Shown here: one piece after another, positions 59,614 to 64,000 of the stretch
Position numbering within the stretch: position 1 is the stretch's first letter
How the letters are laid out: every line of letters starts with the position of its first letter
NCBI RefSeq assembly: GCF_023554255.2
Contig: NZ_JAMJWD020000001.1
Span: 1,261,225 to 1,325,224 of the forward strand
Direction of reading: 5' to 3'
Source of the DNA: Phyllobacterium sp. 21LDTY02-6
GTDB taxonomy: Bacteria; Pseudomonadota; Alphaproteobacteria; Rhizobiales; Rhizobiaceae
Length of the DNA stretch: 64,000 nt
Notes under the pieces: model-generated
Databases searched by the model: none
What the model was told of the DNA's origin: nothing
The model's input: only the letters and a program-made list of their open reading frames with translations
Position numbers and translations under genes: made by a program

Positions 59614-60132
59614 TTATGCCGCTTCGTCCTTCCGGGCATAGGCGCCGAATACGCGGGCAAGCTGACCTGCCGGTGCGTTGACGATCTGAGCGATGCGCGT
59701 AGCCGGTGTCTGGATCATGCCCAGCAGCTTTGCGCGCAACTCGTCGAGGGACGGCAGTGCGGCCAGAGCCTTCACGCCTTCCGGATCGAGAGTCGTCGTT
59801 CCCATCGAGCCACCAAGAATGACGAGCTTCTCGTTACCCTTGGCAAATTCGATGGCGATCTTCGGTGCCGTTATCGGATCATTGGAATAGGCAACAAGCG
59901 TCTGACCTGTGAACAGATCAGCAATGCCTTCCGAATCCGTGCCTTGAAGAGCGATTTTGGCGAGGCGGTTCTTCGCGACTTTAACGGTGCCACCAGCATC
60001 ACGCATCCTGGAACGAAGATCGCTCAACTGCGCAACGGTGAGACCGGTATAGTGGGCCACGACAACTGAACCGGAATCCTTGAAGACCCCATTCAGCCAC
60101 GCGACGAATTCGCGCTTTTCCGCTTTTTCCAC
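59614..60132 (-). CDS. rplJ: 50S ribosomal protein L10 (GTG start)
   Basis: GTG at 60132 with GGAGAGAGACA upstream gives [20 protein letters not shown] and the usual 172 aa. An ATG-led frame from 60279 would be too long. L10 anchors L7/L12 dimers and can bind its own mRNA leader. Confidence 0.97.
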   Translation of the reverse strand: MEKAEKREFVAWLNGVFKDSGSVVVAHYTGLTVAQLSDLRSRMRDAGGTVKVAKNRLAKIALQGTDSEGIADLFTGQTLVAYSNDPITAPKIAIEFAKGNEKLVILGGSMGTTTLDPEGVKALAALPSLDELRAKLLGMIQTPATRIAQIVNAPAGQLARVFGAYARKDEAA

Positions 60133-60477
60133 TGTCTCTCTCCATTTGATGAAAGCGAACATGCTTCCATCGGGTTGCCTTTGCGCCGCCGGCTGCAATC
60201 CATGAGGATTGAAACCAACAGCTCTCGAGGATCCTGTCCCCTTTGCCGTACCGGCAAGCCGGCAGCAAGCGAAAGGCAACTACGGTTCGAACCTTGTCTT
60301 TCGGGCCGAAGCCCACAAAACAGGTTTTTCCACGTCTCATGCGGGTTCTTGCGATATTAAGGCGAACCACCCGCAATCTCGGACAGGATAACCGGACTTT
60401 CATCCGGCTATCCAGGCCCCGAAGGGCCTGGAATTCTTTCATATCAGGCAATTGGGCCTGATAGTTAAACGACTGCC
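60133..60477 (-). promoter_or_regulatory. rplA-rplJ intergenic leader with hairpin series (L10 leader)
   Basis: The 345 nt between rplA and rplJ hold no gene but several perfect hairpins on the transcribed strand: ATCAGGC/GCCTGAT (60443-60462), a 9-bp stem closed by a TTCG tetraloop (60411-60432) and CCGGA/TCCGG (60392-60407). Such a structured leader before rplJ is the known site where L10 or L10-L12 represses translation. The assignment is by position and structure. Confidence 0.6.
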
Positions 60478-61176
60478 TTAGGCGACCCGTACAGTAGACG
60501 GATCGATCTTCACGCCAGCGCCCATCGTCGACGAAATCGCGACGCGCTTGACGTATTCACCCTTGGCGCCCGCAGGCTTTGCCTTGGTGACGGCATCGGC
60601 GAATGCCTTGATGTTCTCTTCCAGCGCCTTGGCGTCGAAGGATGCCTTGCCAACGCCGGCATGAACGATACCGGCCTTCTCGACGCGGAACTCGACAGCG
60701 CCGCCCTTGGACGCCTTGACGGCGCCGGCAACGTCGGCGGTTACGGTGCCGACCTTCGGGTTCGGCATCATGCCGCGCGGGCCGAGCACCTTGCCGAGAC
60801 GGCCGACGAGCGGCATCATGTCCGGGGTCGCGATGCAGCGATCGAAATCGATCTTGCCGCCATTGACGATCTCGAACAGCTCTTCCGCGCCGACGATGTC
60901 GGCACCGGCTGCCTTGGCCTCTTCGGCCTTGTCGCCGCGGGCGAACACGGCAACGCGGACGGAACGGCCAGTGCCATTCGGCAGGTTGACGACGCCGCGC
61001 ACCATCTGGTCCGCATGGCGGGGATCAACGCCGAGGTTCATGGCCACTTCGATGGTCTCGTCGAACTTGGCAACCGCACGCTCCTTCACCAGGGCAATGG
61101 CCGAGGTGAGGTCGTACAGCTTGTTGCGATCGACACCTTCGCGAATCTTAGCTACGCGCTTTGCAATCTTTGCCAT
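60478..61176 (-). CDS. rplA: 50S ribosomal protein L1
   Basis: The 232-aa protein starts [20 protein letters not shown] (61176). The RNA-binding loop [20 protein letters not shown] is typical. L1 forms the E-site stalk and commonly represses rplKA by binding mRNA. 4 nt after rplK. Confidence 0.98.
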   Translation of the reverse strand: MAKIAKRVAKIREGVDRNKLYDLTSAIALVKERAVAKFDETIEVAMNLGVDPRHADQMVRGVVNLPNGTGRSVRVAVFARGDKAEEAKAAGADIVGAEELFEIVNGGKIDFDRCIATPDMMPLVGRLGKVLGPRGMMPNPKVGTVTADVAGAVKASKGGAVEFRVEKAGIVHAGVGKASFDAKALEENIKAFADAVTKAKPAGAKGEYVKRVAISSTMGAGVKIDPSTVRVA

Positions 61177-61180
61177 CGTC

Positions 61181-61609
61181 TCAGCCCACCACTTCCAGGC
61201 CCATCGAACGGGCAGAACCTTCGACCATGCGCATTGCAGCCTCGACATCGGCTGCATTCAGGTCCTTCATCTTCGCTTCAGCGATCTCGCGGACCTTGTC
61301 ACGCGAGATATTGCCTGCAACAACCTTGCCTGGCTCCTTGGAACCGGACTTCAGGTTGGCGGCCTTCTTCAGGAAGTACGAAACAGGCGGCGTCTTCATC
61401 ACAAAAGTGAAGGACTTGTCCTGGTAATAGGTGATGACGACCGGAATGGGCGAACCCTTTTCCAGTTCCTGCGTGGCCGCATTGAAGGCCTTGCAGAATT
61501 CCATGATGTTGATGCCGCGCTGACCAAGTGCCGGTCCGATCGGCGGGGACGGCGTTGCCGATCCTGCCGAAACCTGCAGCTTGAGCTGGCCTGCTACTTT
61601 CTTAGCCAT
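61181..61609 (-). CDS. rplK: 50S ribosomal protein L11
   Basis: The 142-aa protein ([20 protein letters not shown]) has [20 protein letters not shown] and the RNA-binding C-terminal [20 protein letters not shown]. It sits at the GTPase-associated centre. 139 nt after nusG. Confidence 0.98.
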   Translation of the reverse strand: MAKKVAGQLKLQVSAGSATPSPPIGPALGQRGINIMEFCKAFNAATQELEKGSPIPVVITYYQDKSFTFVMKTPPVSYFLKKAANLKSGSKEPGKVVAGNISRDKVREIAEAKMKDLNAADVEAAMRMVEGSARSMGLEVVG

Positions 61610-61748
61610 AACTACTCTGCCTTGTCTATTGTGCCGGATTTACCGGCGATTGCAGTTCGGTGGTGCGGCTTGGAAGCCCGGCTGAGGCGCCTCACCTCCC
61701 ACCATGATGACCACTTGCGTGGTCCGCGGCTCGTCGAGCCGCCGTCGA

Positions 61749-62279
61749 TCAGACCTTTTCGACCTGACCGAATTCGAGATCGACGGGGGTCGCACGACCG
61801 AAGATGGAAACCTCCACCTTGAGACGCGACCGCTCATCATCGACTTCCTGCACCGTCCCGTTGAACGATGCGAAGGGCCCATCGGCAACGCGAACGCTTT
61901 CGCCGATCTCGAAGGATATCGACGCCTTCGGGCGCTCGACACCTTCCTGAACCTGCATCAGGATCTGATCGGCCTCGCGATCGGAGATCGCAATCGGCTT
62001 GCTGTCCGAGCCAAGGAAACCGGTTACCTTCGGCGTGTTCTTGATCAGGTGATAGGCATCATCCGTCAGATCGGCGCGGACAAGCACGTAACCCGGGAAG
62101 AACTTGCGCTCTGCGTCAACCTTGCGGCCGCGGCGCACTTCCACCACTTTCTCGGTCGGTACGAGAATCTTCTCGAACAGGTGCGACAGACCCTTCTGAC
62201 GCGCCTTTTCCTCGATCGACTCCGCGACCTTCTTTTCAAAATTCGAATAGGCGTGAACGATATACCAGCGCGCGGCCAT
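61749..62279 (-). CDS. nusG: transcription termination/antitermination factor NusG
   Basis: The 176-aa protein has the NGN domain ([40 protein letters not shown]) and the KOW domain ([20 protein letters not shown]). It links RNA polymerase to Rho and to the ribosome via S10. 38 nt after secE. Confidence 0.98.
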   Translation of the reverse strand: MAARWYIVHAYSNFEKKVAESIEEKARQKGLSHLFEKILVPTEKVVEVRRGRKVDAERKFFPGYVLVRADLTDDAYHLIKNTPKVTGFLGSDSKPIAISDREADQILMQVQEGVERPKASISFEIGESVRVADGPFASFNGTVQEVDDERSRLKVEVSIFGRATPVDLEFGQVEKV

Positions 62280-62317
62280 TGCTAATTCCCAATCCCGATT
62301 TTTCTTGTCAGCCTGCG

Positions 62318-62518
62318 TTAACGACCAAGACCGAGAATGAGATCAATCCCGTATGCCATCAACTGATCAGCTGCGAAAAAGAAAATCGCAGCAAAAAACG
62401 CCATAACCATCACCATCGCGGTGGAAATCAGCGTCTCACGACGCGAAGGCCAGGTGACCTTCGCAGTTTCAGCGCGCACCTGCTGAAAGAAAGTTATTGG
62501 ATTCGTCTTGGATGCCAT
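62318..62518 (-). CDS. secE: preprotein translocase subunit SecE
   Basis: The 66-aa protein has one transmembrane helix ([17 protein letters not shown]) preceded by the conserved amphipathic [20 protein letters not shown]. It clamps SecY, encoded at 29.1-30.4 kb. Single-helix form, typical outside Enterobacteria. Confidence 0.97.
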   Translation of the reverse strand: MASKTNPITFFQQVRAETAKVTWPSRRETLISTAMVMVMAFFAAIFFFAADQLMAYGIDLILGLGR

Positions 62519-62640
62519 TTACCGCCCGTGCGTATCGTTTTGCTGCAAACATCGGATATCGTTGTAATATCGACCGTTCACACCATTACGGCCCGTAAAG
62601 CTGTTCGTTCAGCTTCACGCACCGCGTGTCTGTTGACGTT

Positions 62641-62669
62641 ACATAGAACCGATTCCGGAAAAACGCAAG
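62641..62669 (-). promoter_or_regulatory. predicted promoter for secE-nusG-rpl operon
   Basis: On the minus strand CTTGCG and CTATGT are separated by 17 nt, close to the alphaproteobacterial sigma-70 pattern. It lies ~120 nt upstream of secE and downstream of tRNA-Trp. Confidence 0.45.
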
Positions 62670-62737
62670 TCCCCGGAGTCAATTCCTCTCAACATCTGTC
62701 GATACACCATCCAATCGTGCACAGGCAGACTATGTAG

Positions 62738-62813
<76 letters not shown>

Positions 62814-62945
62814 ACTTCGCGGCGTACATTCCACAAAGCCGCCGCCTTTTCAAGGGCTAATCGGCGACTTCCTGTGAGTTGCAGCAAATTTGTTGGCCGC
62901 GATTTCCTTGCATGCGCAACAAAGCATGCCAACAAATGCACGCCA

Positions 62946-62976
62946 CAAAAAAGGGCGGCCCGATGGACCGCCCTCT
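62946..62976 (-). terminator. terminator after tuf copy 2
   Basis: On the minus strand AGGGCGGTCC-ATC-GGGCCGCCCT is followed by TTTTTT. It lies 23 nt after the tuf stop, so tRNA-Trp and secE need their own promoters. Confidence 0.9.
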
Positions 62977-62998
62977 TCGTCAGATAATGAATATCGAC

Positions 62999-64000
<1,002 letters not shown>

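Overview
The window is a GC-rich chromosomal segment from an alphaproteobacterium of the order Hyphomicrobiales (Rhizobiales), probably Phyllobacteriaceae/Brucellaceae-like. The reasons are the gene order tuf - tRNA-Trp - secE - nusG - rplKAJL - rpoBC ... rpsLG - fusA - tuf - S10/spc/alpha operons, a short DUF1127 protein followed by an RNA with CCUCCUCCC loops, a four-gene branched-chain 2-oxoacid dehydrogenase operon, and Rhizobiales-type ribosomal protein sequences. No insertion sequence, CRISPR array, prophage or rRNA was seen. Assignments come from reading the sequence; no database search was run.

Layout. 1-2.3 kb: the 3' part of an RND efflux pump gene and its terminator. 2.4-8.2 kb: small exported proteins (a 45-aa membrane peptide, a 47-aa lipoprotein, a Cys-repeat secreted protein), a beta-propeller protein with a winged-helix regulator, tRNA-Leu(UAG), a coupled DUF2157/GDYXXLXY membrane pair, and a DUF1127 gene with a downstream cuckoo/CcsR-like sRNA. 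8.3-25.6 kb: metabolic and maintenance genes, namely trmFO, the E1a-E1b-E2-E3 branched-chain 2-oxoacid dehydrogenase operon, MaoC dehydratase plus CitE-like lyase, a nitroreductase, an exported repeat protein, an acyltransferase, thrS, rarA, a Deg protease, an AraC regulator and a LysE exporter. 25.7-44.4 kb (all minus strand): the fused str-S10-spc-alpha ribosomal superoperon from rpsL down to rplQ, including tuf, fusA, adk, secY and rpoA, closed by a strong terminator. 50.4-64 kb (minus strand): rpoC, rpoB, rplL, rplJ, rplA, rplK, nusG, secE, tRNA-Trp and a second tuf cut by the window end.

The unusual part is 44.8-50.0 kb, an accessory island between rpoC and rpsL. It carries a SagB/ThcOx-family FMN dehydrogenase directly preceded by a 35-codon ORF with a near-perfect ribosome binding site (a candidate RiPP precursor), an AT-rich control region with a perfect palindrome, several small ORFs, and an XRE-type regulator. 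The 3' ends of both larger genes lead into tandem repeats. The last ~225 bp of the regulator plus its flank are repeated three times with a 271-bp period. The sagB stop region lies at the edge of roughly three 220-283-bp repeats, each of which contains a short ORF ending in the same residues. This peptide-plus-SagB-plus-repeat locus is the best candidate here for an undescribed system. No YcaO cyclodehydratase, protease or exporter accompanies it in the window.

How the genes work together: most of the window is the transcription-translation core (RNA polymerase, elongation factors, about thirty ribosomal proteins, Sec translocon parts), with regulation visible as a str promoter, a structured L10 leader, a secE/nusG promoter and terminators at operon ends.
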